The notes beneath the pieces are model-generated. The model did no database searches and had not been told where the DNA came from. It saw only the letters and a list, made by a program, of their open reading frames with translations. A stretch of 64,000 bases of DNA from Telopea speciosissima (taxonomy: Eukaryota > Streptophyta > Magnoliopsida > Proteales > Proteaceae), in assembly GCF_018873765.1 (NCBI RefSeq), contig NC_057925.1:11977568-12041567 (forward strand), in the 5' to 3' direction. This document shows positions 31,978 through 43,526 of this stretch, piece by piece (position 1 is the first letter of the stretch; each line of letters begins with the position of its first letter). The translations under genes were made by a program, and so were the position numbers.

Positions 31978-32993
31978 ATGGCCCTAAAAAGTCGTAGACT
32001 TCTTTTCTGAATTGGACTCCTGGCTGCCCCAAAGTTGGTTTACAGGTTTGTTTGAATATTTGAGACTATTAAGTCAAGCTTTTTAGAATTTGGCTAAGTC
32101 TAGTCCTGCTGATCTTCATTTTTGCTATAATTTTTCTTTTTTCATTCTGCAAGATCAATAGTGATTCGTTCTTTTTTCATCGTCTTCTAGTTCATTCTGT
32201 AAGATCAGTACAATTTACATCTCAAACAAAAACTCCCTTGTTAGAAGTGCAAGGAAGTATGGGGTCTAGACAAACTTCTTAAAGGTTTACAAGAAGATCA
32301 AGGCTCTGTTTTCCAGATAAAAGCACATAAAACTTGTCTATTTTTACTGTATTTCTCTTCATTAGCATTTTATTGTTCTCAGCAACACTTTAAATCCTTT
32401 CCTAGAGACACACAACACTTAACATTGACTAATATTAACACACAGATCTATAATAATTGATGGATTTACATAAATAGATGCATCATGTCCCTATCCCTGC
32501 CCTTTTCATGGCTTCTATTTACATTATTATAGTTGATTCAGCATCAAATATACAACATTGAAGAAGAAGAGATTGAAACTGAAAAAACCCTAGCAGAGAA
32601 TAAGAGGAGAAGAAGAAGATGGAATGATAGAGGATATGGTTTACCATAGCAGAGCAGAATAGGAGAAGAAGAAGATGGAAGATAGAGGATATGACTTACC
32701 GTAGCAGAGCAGCCTAGTATGCCCTAGTAGAGAAGAAGAGCATAGAAGAAGAGATGAATATGTCCGTTGAGGTTGAAGCTTGGTCCAACGGTAAAATGTG
32801 CCCCTCTTCTTTGAATTATTTATGTTTTAAAGCTAAAAGGGTATATATGATATTTCAACTTTTTTTTTTACTTAAGTTAACAACGGTCACTGTAGACTGT
32901 AGAGAGGGACGGATGAGTTTTTTCAAATAGGAGGGGGTGATCTGAGATTCAATCCGGTTTCAGGGTATGTTTCATAATTTACCCTTGTTTAAA

Positions 32994-34419
32994 ACAGAGT
33001 TTTTTGGTTTGCCATGTTTAAAACAATGCATCATTCTACCAATGTTTTAAAGCACCTAAATTTTATAGCAGACCCATACATTTGCATAAACCTACCATCA
33101 TCAAGGGATGAAGTTGTTCTCCAAGAATCCAAGAGATGGAGAGGTGCTATCATTGGGTAGTCAAATGAAGGGTAGAACAAGGTTCATATGCGTATTGCAA
33201 TAGTTCAGATAAGGCTTAGATGAAGGGCAAAACAAGGTTCTATACCATCTCAAATGGCGTTTTAACCAACTTGTAAAATTAATTTACATACATTGATTTA
33301 GTTTCCCTAAAGCATCATTTATCTAATTTATGTATCTGAAGCTATTGCGACATATTAACCTTGAATGAACCATTGGCCATTTCATGAAGAGTATTCAAAG
33401 TTAATGCTTCAGCAAAGCATCACATCATAGTTCCTATCATTAATACTAAAATGCATACCTTTTGCTAGAGGGCCGTGCTGAAGAAGAATAAGAAGAAGAA
33501 AGTATGCTTACCTATTTGCTAGAAGGAGGTCGCCGAAGCTACAATGGTCGTCGGAGATGCCTGTAACGTTCGCCAAAGCAACAAGTGGTTACCGGCACAA
33601 TAATGGAAGGTCGTTGAGTCCCAACCTTTGTTGCTCCATTTACTTAGGGTAACAAGTTAACAAGGGTGGGTTTGGGTTTGGGTTTGGGTTTATATATAAG
33701 AAATAAGAAAAGACAAAATTGTCATTTTTTTATTAAAATTAACAGAGTTAGTACGCAGGGGTATGGACTTAATTTTGAAACCCCCAAAGGTGATAGACGT
33801 AATTTTACCAAAATATTAACGTGTGGGAATAATTAAAATAACTAATTTCCAGCATCTCTTCCCTTTTCTTCTTCCCATAGAGAACTGACGATCGAATTCC
33901 TTTTCTTCCTATTCTTCTTATTCTTACGGGTTGCTCTTCTTGCAACATCATTCCTCAATCTTTCTTCCTATTCTTCTTATTCTTACGGGTAGCTCTTCTT
34001 GCAACATCATTCCTCAATCCTGTCGTTGCAGTACTCTTCCGCCCCATCCACCATCGCTGAAATAGGGATAGACAAGTGGCGATTCTGAAACTGATATTAA
34101 AGAAAAAGTATAGAAACATTGGGATTGCCGATTCTGATTCTGGTTATCAATACAGAATTTTGAAAACGTGTTTGGGCTCCAAAACGGAAAATATTCTGAT
34201 TTGAAGGAGGTTGTGGTGTTGTGCCACCCACTCATCCAGATTCCAAACTCCAAACATGATTAATTGAAGGTTGATTCAAGTTTGGATGTCCCAGAAACGT
34301 TGAAACCAGAAAACAGAGGATACGAGCTCTATTGTCAAACGATAAAACCCATGTACATATTACCCAGTTACTATGCTAGGGAGAGAGAGATCTATCCGAT
34401 GGTACTACTAACTCGCACA
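32994..34419. other. Gene-free stretch with tandem duplications
   Basis: Holds a (TTTGGG)4-like tract at 33664-33690 and a 59-bp tandem duplication at 33902-34019 (unit with CTATTCTTCTTATTCTTACG). No supported gene was seen. Confidence 0.5.
33902..34019. repeat. 59-bp tandem duplication
   Basis: Two adjacent copies (33902-33960, 33961-34019) differ at one base (GGGTTGC versus GGGTAGC), indicating a recent local duplication. Confidence 0.8.
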
Positions 34420-35210
34420 ATGAATAGCCGAAATCCGTATCCGTATTGTTTAGCACTATTCGATAGGGTTGCAATAGGGTCGGGTTGGGTCGAGCTTTAT
34501 AGAACCCTAGTCCAACCCTAAGTCCACTTTGCTGGGCCCAGGCCCGACCCGATCCTGACTCAAGGCCAGAAAAATCCAACTCTAACCCGCCCTCAGGGTC
34601 GGGCTAGGCTGGCCCTGATTGGCCCTGATCATGGGAAATGGAAAAGAAATGCATGGGCTGGAATGGATCGAGAAGAACATTATCAATTTTACATAAAATA
34701 ACACTATAATAAAAAGTATTATATCACTTATTGTCTTCATATATATAATATATTGTATAAAAAAATGTGGGTGACATTTAAAGTTTATAATGTATATATA
34801 TTATATCAATATATATTTTATAGTATAACTTAAATCAGGGTCGGGCCAAGCTTAGCCTGAGGCCTCAACCCTAACCTGACGGACCCTGATTCAGGGTCAG
34901 AAATTTTCAGCCCTGACCCGCCCTCAGGGCCAAATATCTCAACCCAAGCCCTGTTCGGGCTCAGGGTGGGCCAAGATGGGTTCGGGTCGACAGGGCCAAA
35001 CTTGCACCCCTAGTTTTCGAATCCGTCCGAAAGCTAAACGGATACGGATATGGATAGGCTATAGCTATTCGAAAAGCTATATTTATATGTAAACATATAA
35101 AATATTCGATCCGTATCCGTTTAGCACTATCCGAATCCGTCTGAAAGCTAATCAGATGCGGATGCGGATATAGCACTATTCGAGCCGAATCCAATCCGTT
35201 TACATCCCTA
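34420..35210. mobile_element. hAT-type MITE, copy E, interrupted by another element
   Basis: The left piece starts TGAATAGCCGAAATCCG, with its terminal bases lost. The right piece ends CCGTTTACATCCCTA at 35210. Once 34464-35012 is removed, it reads through like copies D and G. Confidence 0.7.
34464..35012. mobile_element. hAT-like element (549 bp) nested in copy E
   Basis: Starts TAGGGTTGCAATAGGG and ends ACTTGCACCCCTA. Flanking 8-mers CTATTCGA and GTTTTCGA agree at six positions, as expected for a decayed hAT duplication. Subterminal GGGTCGGG/CCCGACC motifs are inverted at the ends. Same family as 19320-19771. Confidence 0.65.
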
Positions 35211-36736
35211 CACCGAGTTGCTTCTTCAGCACCAAGCAACTTGCTCAGTTAAATTGAATATGCCTCAGAATCGTCTTCTTGTTATCCCTAGTCGGCATTG
35301 AATTCCCGCATTGCTGCTATGAGACATTGCCTTCGTCGATGCTCTACTGTATAGAGCCGAACACTTTCTCCTCAGAGTCCCACTGAAAGCGGGAGTTTGG
35401 ATCTGCTACCCACATGGGGACGGGTGGGAACAGATCTGAACCCTCCATGGGTAGTGGATCCCACATCCCTATGGAGGGTTCGATCCGGATTCCGAAATCA
35501 TGTGCAATGTCAGCAAACAACTTCTGACCCATATGCAAGTTGTCGATTAAGTTCTCCAACCTAACCAAATGTTTTGGAATTTTATGGAAAACTACCCAAG
35601 TATCCCAGCCTTTTTTGCCCACCCCATTTTTTTCTGGCAACCAAACAGGCCCTTAAAGGAAAATTTTCGTAGCATCTCACAGCTGTCTAAAGTCCCTAAA
35701 CTCTAAACTCTAGGCCATGTAGCCCATTTTTAGTTTCTAATGCCAAGTAAGAATACTGCATTAGATTCTACAAATAATGGCTGTAGACGAATAATTTAAG
35801 GGAGAGGGATGGATATGCTACCAGTATACTGAATGCTAGCACACTCTCTCTCTCTCTTCCCCACTTTGAAATGATTTCCTTACCCCTCAAAGGAAGGAAG
35901 AGAGAGTTAGACACATAGGGTGCTAGCATACCCAGCCTTTTCCCATAATTTAATACTTCATCTAACCCATGTCAAATGAAACAAAATTCAGTTACCCAAA
36001 AATAAAAAAAATGAAACAAAATTCACGCAAAATGAATATATCTTTGTGGAAATGCAAAAGACTCTGTCTATCAATTATCTTTCGGCTCAGGTGGAGATGG
36101 ATGGCGGAATTGCTTTCCTTTTACTCAAATCAGTCAGTGGATTTTGTCAGGGATTTCCGTCACTTGGACAGCATGACGGCTAGAGAGAAGGGTTTCTGAT
36201 TGTGGATATGTAAACAGTGGGACACTCACTTTTGGCTGAGTGTCATGGAAACATGGTTAGAGATAGGATAATCCTCAAGTAAGGTAATCAAAGGATCTAC
36301 CCATTTTGATCAAAAATTGAAACCAAATGGAGAAATGGACGAGAAATAGAGTATGGATACATTCTCCCATTCCTCTCTCTTCCTTTCCTCCCTTTCTTCT
36401 CTTGTTTTGAGGGTAGGTGGTCCCTCCTATTTAGATGTAGGAGTCTGGATACCCCTTGGGCATTCCCTAGGCGTTGGGCTCCCCAAAGAGCAGCTCAATC
36501 CCGATGGAAGAGTTGAGACTTGAGAGGTTGGAAAATGGGTTTCTATTGGGACCATAATTTTATTTCATTATACTTTGTTTTCCCAAAGATGGTCTTTTGA
36601 GCTGCAGAACATGTATTTGGTGTTCTGTCAAACTTGTTCTTAAGCCCATATTTGTGCTGGTTCATTATGTGAGAACATAAGAACAAATCGAATTTGCCAA
36701 ACAGTTTTTTAGTGTTCTAGTGTTCCAGCAAAATGA
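35211..36736. other. Gene-poor stretch
   Basis: A minus-strand frame at 35344-35640 (98 codons) has no recognised domain. An inverted-repeat element lies at 35804-35942. No gene is called. Confidence 0.45.
35804..35942. repeat. Inverted-repeat element, relative of 3104-3530
   Basis: GGATATGCTACCAGTATACT...GCTAGCAC at the left is inverted as GTGCTAGCATACC at the right. An AGAGAGAGTTAGACACATAGG arm pairs with a CTCTCTCTCTCT stretch. Confidence 0.5.
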
Positions 36737-38376
36737 ACAGAAGAAGGGGCAATTACTATCACTATCCTACACTTAGCCTATATTTATTAAAACTACCCTA
36801 CCTTGAACTTCTTTTCAGAAATTACCCTGCTTTTACACTTTTACATCTCCTTCTACCCTCATGTTTTTAAATACTTAGATTACCCTTCCTTTTCACCTGG
36901 TAACCTACTAATCTAATTATCCATTCTTAATGAGTGGCTCACAAGTTGCTTTTACCGAACCAAGAAAGAACCAACCGGTTAATAAATTTTAATACTCCTC
37001 CCACCATGGTTCGTGATCTTGGTATCGGTTGGATCGGATCGGATTAGGATCGGAACAGCCAATACGGATCAGGATCGCTCAAACTCAGGTGAATATGACA
37101 CTTTTGTCCTTGTTTTTGTATAAAAAAAACTATTTTTTTTTTTTTACATTTTTACCCATGTTCATACAGCTGGATTTTATCGGTATCGGGATCGGTCTCG
37201 GCGATACCAATCCGATCCGGCCAAAATTGACTGATCCGATACCTTAAACATGCCTCCCACTAACGAAGTAATTCTTCCCCTTATTTATTTTAATGTGATT
37301 AAATTATTTTTTTTGTTGAATTATATTTAAATGTTAATTTATCACTTCTTTTTTTTTTTCCCCTTTTGTCTCATCCATCATCATAGATTTAGTAATCAAT
37401 GGTAGGATCAATATCGGTCTCAACCGTATTGGGATGAGATTAATGATACATTCAATAAGGTAGCAACAAGAGGTTTTAGGGATTAAAAGATAGGCAGAAC
37501 GAACGCCACTGTGACAATGCTCAATCATTAAATATATCAAAGAAGTTGTGTGTGAAAGCAATTTTTATCCGGACATGAAATTCCTTCATTTTTGCTCAGT
37601 GCAAGGTTATTCCTGCATAGAAGAATTGAATAAGTAGCTGCAACTGAATACTTAGCACGAACTCTATCCTGTTAAAAAAAAAAAAAGAAGCATGAATTGA
37701 ATAAGTAGGTACAACTGAACATTTGAAGATAGATTAGATAGGCACTTCAAGATGGAAATTATAAATTAAAAGGCTATAACCAAATCGAGCCAAATGATGT
37801 CACTGACCAAATCAACACACCATGTAAATCAGTAGAAAGAAAACAGATCCAGTAAACAATAAATAAACAGATTTGGGCATATGCAGCAGACCAGTCAAGA
37901 GCACTATTTGGTTAGAGATCCTTTCAATGAAGAATTCAGATAATTCTTATGAAGTTCTCGGAGGAAGCATCCAGTTTATCATTCAGTGTCAATGTGGGCA
38001 CCTATACTTGGGGATTAGAACTAGTTATTCTTGTCCTGTATGAACCACAGTCCAAAAATCCTTAATGTCAAACCAATTACAATTTTTAGTATGCAGCTGG
38101 AAATTACTAGAATGAATCAATATCAGAAGTTACATTAAATTAGTCACATACAGTCTCAAATTTGAAAAGATACCCTTAAATGTACTAAAAGAAAATAAAT
38201 AGAAGAGAAGTAACTGGAAAATAAAAGGATCAAAGAGATGTTTGTCTCCCTTAACACTGCAACCAATCAAATTCATTAATCCTCATTGCAACAAAAAAAA
38301 CATTCCATCTAATTGAACATCCTCTGAACAAAAACTTCAATAGGTCAAGAGAACGGAAAGAAGATGCCAACACCAA

Positions 38377-38581
38377 TATTATCTCTTCCACGCATGCATG
38401 ACTTGTACATTCCATATTTTCCATTATTCTCCCCCCATATTTCCATATTCTTTCCTTGTATATATATTTCTCTCCATATATTGTACATTCCTCATTAGTT
38501 GTAGGATGTATTTATATTGAGATCATTGAATAATATCAATCAAGTTAAGGCAGATTGCCTTTCTCCATTATATTCTTAACA
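38377..38581 (+). repeat. 5' LTR of Copia-2
   Basis: 205 bp, matching 42884-43084. It is directly followed by the tRNA-Met primer-binding site. Confidence 0.92.
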
Positions 38582-39053
38582 TGGTATCAGAGCACTTACT
38601 CAAAATGACACTTGGTCTCTTGTCCCTCTCCCACAGGGCAAGAAGGCTATTAGATCGAAATGGGTCTATAAGATCAAGCGCAAATTTGATGGGACTGTCG
38701 AGCGGTACAAGGCCCGCTTGGTTATAAAGGGTTACACCCAAGTCAAGGGGTTGATTTTCATGACACTTTTGCTCTAGTTGCCAAACTGGTCACGGTGCGT
38801 GTTCATCTTGCTGTTGCCACAGCTTCCCAATGGCCCCTAGAACAAATGGATGTCAACAACGCTTTTTTACATGGCGACCTTGATGAGGAGGTTTACATGA
38901 CTCCACCCCCCGATTATCGTCACAAGGGGGAGCAGTTAGTTTGCCGCTTGAACAAATCCTTATACGGGCTAAAGCAGGCTTCTCGTCAGTGGTACTCCAA
39001 ATTTTCGGCTGCCCTGTGTCATTTTGGCTTTGTTCACTCTCAAGCAGACCACT

Positions 39054-41876
39054 TGTCACGCCCCCATCCCAACAAGGAATATAATATCATATAAAGGGTG
39101 ACTAGGACGACGCGTGTCATCCTACTAAACCGCCCGGATCACTGACACAGTGTCCCAACGCACAGTCATATCCAATATTAACACAATGTAACATTAGAAT
39201 GCGAGAAGAGGAATATTACATTCCAAGGATCGGTAGTATTGCGGAAGCGTATAAATCGAATAGTTACAAGATGTTCAAAGCTAGATGATAAATACGAGAA
39301 TTAGTTACATTTCCAATGATCATCTAATAACTATCAAAAATGGTATTACGATAAGTATTTCACCATAGGCCTTAGCCTCAAAAGTAATCAAAAAGGGATC
39401 GAGTCCCGAATATCCTCACGGCCCGTAGGCACAATCATCGCAAGGACACCGTCGCCATGTTCCTCAAACACGGCCTCCGATTCCTCCTCACCGATCTCAT
39501 CGTATCCCGAGGGCTGAACTCCAAGTCCCGCGAGATATCCGTCACCTGCACCATAATCTAAAAAATGTGCGACGGGGGTTAGCTCCACGAGCCGGTGAGG
39601 GGATGGGAATGCACAAACACGCAATTCACATAGTCCAATGATGCATGCACATGTTAAGTCCATTTTTCCACCTAACAAACAACTAAGTCAATGGCATATA
39701 GCTCTTGTGACAACTCGGGAGACACTGTGGGTCACTTAACTTATCGCCACAATGAAACCTCAATTGTCACGTGGGACCTACGCCGATCGAAGCCTCCAAG
39801 ACCACTCAGTGGCACCCGATAACCAATACTACCATGATCGCCTCTCCCACCTCCACGAGAATCCGTGTCGATTACCCAACACCTAAACCCCTGTTGGTAA
39901 GGGTCGTAGCATAAGGGTGTGAAATCCTAGCCACAATATACTACATGCAAGTCCTATCGTCCCGAGAGGTAATCCGGGCGCATCAACTTTTCATCCGGTT
40001 TAGTGCCCGGTTACCACAAACGACGCCACAGCGCATACTGATTCAACATGACATTCAACATAATTTCTTCATAAATGTTTATAGAGTTCGGGGTTAAACC
40101 GCACGTACCCACCGGCCCGAGACCCATCAAGATACAACATTACCAATCAACATTATAACAAATAGATATAAAATTATGCAATATGCGCAAACATGCTTAT
40201 TAATTATAATGAGTACATAATATATAATGCAATAATAATAACAAGCCCATACAACCAAACCCACTCACAACGTATACGCCAAGCACCACGATTATCGTTG
40301 TCGCCTCGATCAAGCAATAAGCCACAAAAGTGAATATTTTAACCTATACAAAGAGTGGAATAAGGTTAAACGAGCGAAAGGAACGGATCCCCAAAAGATC
40401 TCCCATAAACACTTAAGTATAAGGTTTCGAGAGCGAAGTGGTTGCGGGAGTGGTTTCATGCCCAAATTCGCAACCACATGTAAATCCTAGGAAACCGGGA
40501 CGAGTTTTAGTCAAGGTCGGATGCGATGTGGTTTGAAAAACTGAATCCAAGTGTAAATCCGAGCTTCACGGGGGCTCAGGACAATTTTTGTCAAGGTCGG
40601 ATGCGATGTGGTTTCGAGAAAAGCGAATCCGAGTGTAAATCCGACCTTCACAGAATCCTTCTCGGGAAGGTAGTTTGGGGGGTTTCTTGCAGTCCGAAAT
40701 CACATGTAACCCTCACACCTTCAGGTCCAAAATCCGAAGGATTCCCTCCAAGGACCCCATTTCAAGTGGTTTTTAAAGCACAAGGACTTCTAGAAAACTC
40801 TATCCTAAGCTCCTTAGGGTCCAACCTTAAATCTCCCAATTGGCAATGAGAACCCTCACATTAGAGCTCATAATGGAGTGAACTAACTCCACCATAGCTT
40901 GGCTTTAAAGCTCCATCTACTCCCTAGGTTCCAAGAGAGATCTAGGTCAATCTCTCCCATTACCCAACCCCTTTTTGAAATCCAAAATAGAAGAAGGAAG
41001 AAGCTTACCTACCCCCAAGATGAGAGCTCCACGATTTCGCCCAAGAGATGGGGTCTCCACCTTCCTCCAAGCCTCTCTCTCCTTCCTCTTTCTCTTTCTC
41101 TCCTCTTTCTCTCCTCTTTCTCTCCTCCACGATTTAGGGTAGAAGAGGATGTTGAAGAAGAAGTAATGTTCTCTCCCCCTCCTCCTCTCTTTTATAATAA
41201 ATGGGTATTTGGGGTACCTCAAGTCAAATGGGTCATGAGGCCTAATGGGTCAACCCATTAGTCCTATGTGGGTAAGTGGATGGAATAACCCACCATTGGG
41301 CCAATAGGTTAAGTGGGCCTGCCCACAACCTTAATTAGGGAAAAGCCCATTCTTAGATGGGCTCATATGAGATGGGTATAAGTCCCCAATGTTCTTCCTA
41401 AAGGTACGCGGGACCCGAACTTAAATTATTCCTTCTCTCATGAAATAGCTCGAGCGGTTCAAGCCCGGACCCGCGCCTCGAGGTTACCAAGGGAAGAATA
41501 ATTAATAAGACTTGAGGCTAGAACTTACTTTTCCCCTGTCATGGTTTATTACCCATGACCCCGAAAAGGCTTCGCCACGCAGCAACGCTAAGCTCATCAC
41601 CGAACGAAATATCCGGTGAGGTGACGGTCCGGATGCTCTCTCCGAACTCCTCGCTTCCCGGGCTGGTACTTGGAGGGTAGTCGCGAAGTCGCCATCAACG
41701 AACTTTCCCACGGCGGTTGAGGAATCTTTCCTCCACAGCAATCCCGTGTTGTGGTCAACGATTTTGTAGCTAGGTTTGACCATCATGGAGAACGGTCACC
41801 AAAGATACATGGCAGCGGTATCTACACGTCACGACGAAGAAATGATATTTAATTATATCCCGGAACGGGTATAACA
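39054..41876. mobile_element. 2.8-kb LTR-like element (probable solo LTR) inside Copia-2
   Basis: Begins TGTCACGCCCCC and ends CGGGTATAACA, with a perfect 5-bp duplication CCACT (39049-39053 and 41877-41881). Removing it restores Copia-2 reading exactly across the junction. The ends are imperfectly complementary for about 60 bp. Inside are a direct duplication (40513-40574 and 40589-40652) and a CT-rich tract (41077-41125), but no transposon gene. TG...CA termini, a 5-bp duplication and the length fit a solo LTR of a large Ty3-type element such as Del/Tekay (inference). A non-autonomous derivative is the alternative. Confidence 0.7.
40513..40652. repeat. Direct duplication within the LTR-like element
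   Basis: GGTCGGATGCGATGTGGTTT followed by GAATCC(A/G)AGTGTAAATCCGA occurs twice, about 76 bp apart. Confidence 0.75.
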
Positions 41877-42883
41877 CCACTCATTATTTATTCTTCATCG
41901 TGGGGCTGCTTCTGTTTTTGTTCTACTTTATGTGGACGACATCATCATCACAGGCTCCGACATCAGCCTTATTCGTACTGTTTAAGCAATGCTTCATCAG
42001 CGGTTCCATGTCAAAAACCTTGGCACATTAAAATATTTCCTTGGCATTGAGGTCGCCCGCTCCAATTCTGGACTTTATCTTTGCCAACGAAAATATGCTC
42101 TGGACATTCTTACCTCTACAAGGTACACTGGTGCTCGCCCTGCAGACACCCCGATGGAGCAAAATATAAAGCTTTCAAAAGAGACGGGGGATGCCCTCCC
42201 TGATCCTACTCTCTATCGACGATTAATTGGATGCCTGATTTATTTGACGGTCACATAGCCTGATATTGCCCACACCGTCAATGTCTTAAGTCAATTTATG
42301 CACCAGCCACGACAGCCGGGCTGCACAGCGCCTCCTTCGCTACATCAAGGGCACAGTGGGACAAGGCCTTCACTTTCCTGTCACAAACTCCTTGTCCCTC
42401 CGGGCATATTGTGATTCTAATTGGGCCAGTTGCCCGACATCTTGCCGCTCTACCACTGGGTATTGCATTTTCTTGGTGACAGTCTGGTTTCTTGGAAGAC
42501 AAAGAAGCAACACACAGTCTCGCGCTCCTCTGCAGAGGCCGAATATCGGGCCATGGCTGTCGCCACTTGTGAGATCACCTGGTTAGCATCACTCTTGCGA
42601 GATCTTAGTCTCACTCCCACTGAGCCGGTTCCGTTATACTGTGACAACCAAGCAGCACTCCACATTGCTGCTAACCCCGTTTTTCACGAACGGACTAAGG
42701 ACATTGAAATAAACTACCACCTCATTCGTGAAAAGCTGCAACCGGGCCTGATCCAACCTAACAAGATTGGAACCACGTCTCAATTGGCCGACTTGTTAAC
42801 TAAGGCCCTGGGTCGGACCCAGTTTCAGGCTCTCACATCCAAGTTGGGCGTTCGTAACCTACACGCTCCAACTTGAGGGGGAG

Positions 42884-43084
42884 TATTATCTCTTCCACGT
42901 ATGCATGACTTGTACATTCCATATTTTCCATTATTCTCCCCCCATATTCCCATATTCTTTCCTTGTATATTTCTCTCCATATATTGTACATTCCTCATTA
43001 ATTGTAGGATGTATTTATATTGAGATCATTGAATAATATCAATCAAGCTAAGGCAGATTGCCTTTCTCCATTATTTTCTTAACA
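42884..43084 (+). repeat. 3' LTR of Copia-2
   Basis: 201 bp, preceded by the polypurine GAGGGGGAG and followed by ACCAA. Confidence 0.92.
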
Positions 43085-43526
43085 ACCAATATAACTGTAT
43101 ATCATAGAGAAACAAATTACTAGTCACATAAGTTCTTTTACCCAGCTAAATCCAAGAGTTTAAATTTTCAATCATTATACATATTAAACCTTATAATGAC
43201 TATCTAACAAACTATTCAAAAAACATGAAACAACGAGGGTCAACTTGAAACAAAAAACACATGGTGTCTGTGCAATGCATGACCGACCATATCAAAAAGC
43301 TTCAAAATTTGAGAAACAAGAAGCGACGTGAGGCTCAACCTGAAAAAAAAAAAAAACATGTTGTTTAGGTATATTTAAGTGTGATAATAAATTCCTAACA
43401 AATTAGGAAATGGATAACAAGTAGTTCATAGGATTTACAATAAAATATCACTCAAAACAACTAGTGTCGAAACACAAAAAATTTATCCAATTAATCCTCC
43501 TCTACTTACCAGTTTGGGCTTCTTTT

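Larger units (their letters stand above)
29485..32984. mobile_element. Non-autonomous MULE (3500 bp), 9-bp TSD
   Basis: Terminal inverted repeats of at least 70 bp start GGGTAAATTATGAAACA at 29485, with the complement ending at 32984. Both sides carry the perfect 9-bp duplication TTGTTTAAA (29476-29484, 32985-32993), the hallmark of Mutator-like elements. No transposase remains. The interior contains two short direct duplications: one of about 33 bp (TTCTGCAACCTGAGATT, near 30598-30655) and one of about 64 bp (GGAGAAGAAGAAGATGGA, near 32607-32725). A probable solo LTR lies at 31141-31977. Confidence 0.9.
38602..42876 (+). pseudogene. Copia-2 reverse transcriptase/RNase H remnant, split
   Basis: Starts inside the reverse transcriptase (KWVYKIKRKFDGTVERYKA region), passes QMDVNNAFLHGDLDEEVYM and stops at 39053 where another element is inserted. 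It resumes at 41882 with an intact LLYVDDIIITGS, followed by LGTLKYFLGIEVARS and RNase H motifs ([37 protein letters not shown]). A frameshift near 38750, in-frame stops at about 41983 and 42257 and further frameshifts near 42310-42430 show it is dead. Its last codons at 42876 precede the polypurine GAGGGGGAG. Confidence 0.9.
38377..43084 (+). mobile_element. Copia deletion derivative (Copia-2) nested in the MULE
   Basis: LTRs of 205 and 201 bp (38377-38581, 42884-43084) begin TATTATCTCTTCC and end CTTAACA, flanked by the 5-bp duplication ACCAA (38372-38376, 43085-43089). The LTRs differ by about five substitutions and one 4-bp indel. The primer-binding site TGGTATCAGAGC (38582-38593) is followed after a few bases by reverse-transcriptase coding sequence, so gag, protease and integrase are gone. 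The element is itself split at 39054-41876. Confidence 0.93.

Noticed and set aside
31501-32010. Open frames with RPRPWSCLRPRPW repeats
   Set aside because: Produced by the 24-27 bp GC-rich minisatellite inside a probable solo LTR; not a protein.
35344-35640. 98-codon minus-strand frame
   Set aside because: Composition is plausible, but there is no recognisable domain, splice context or repeat-independent support.
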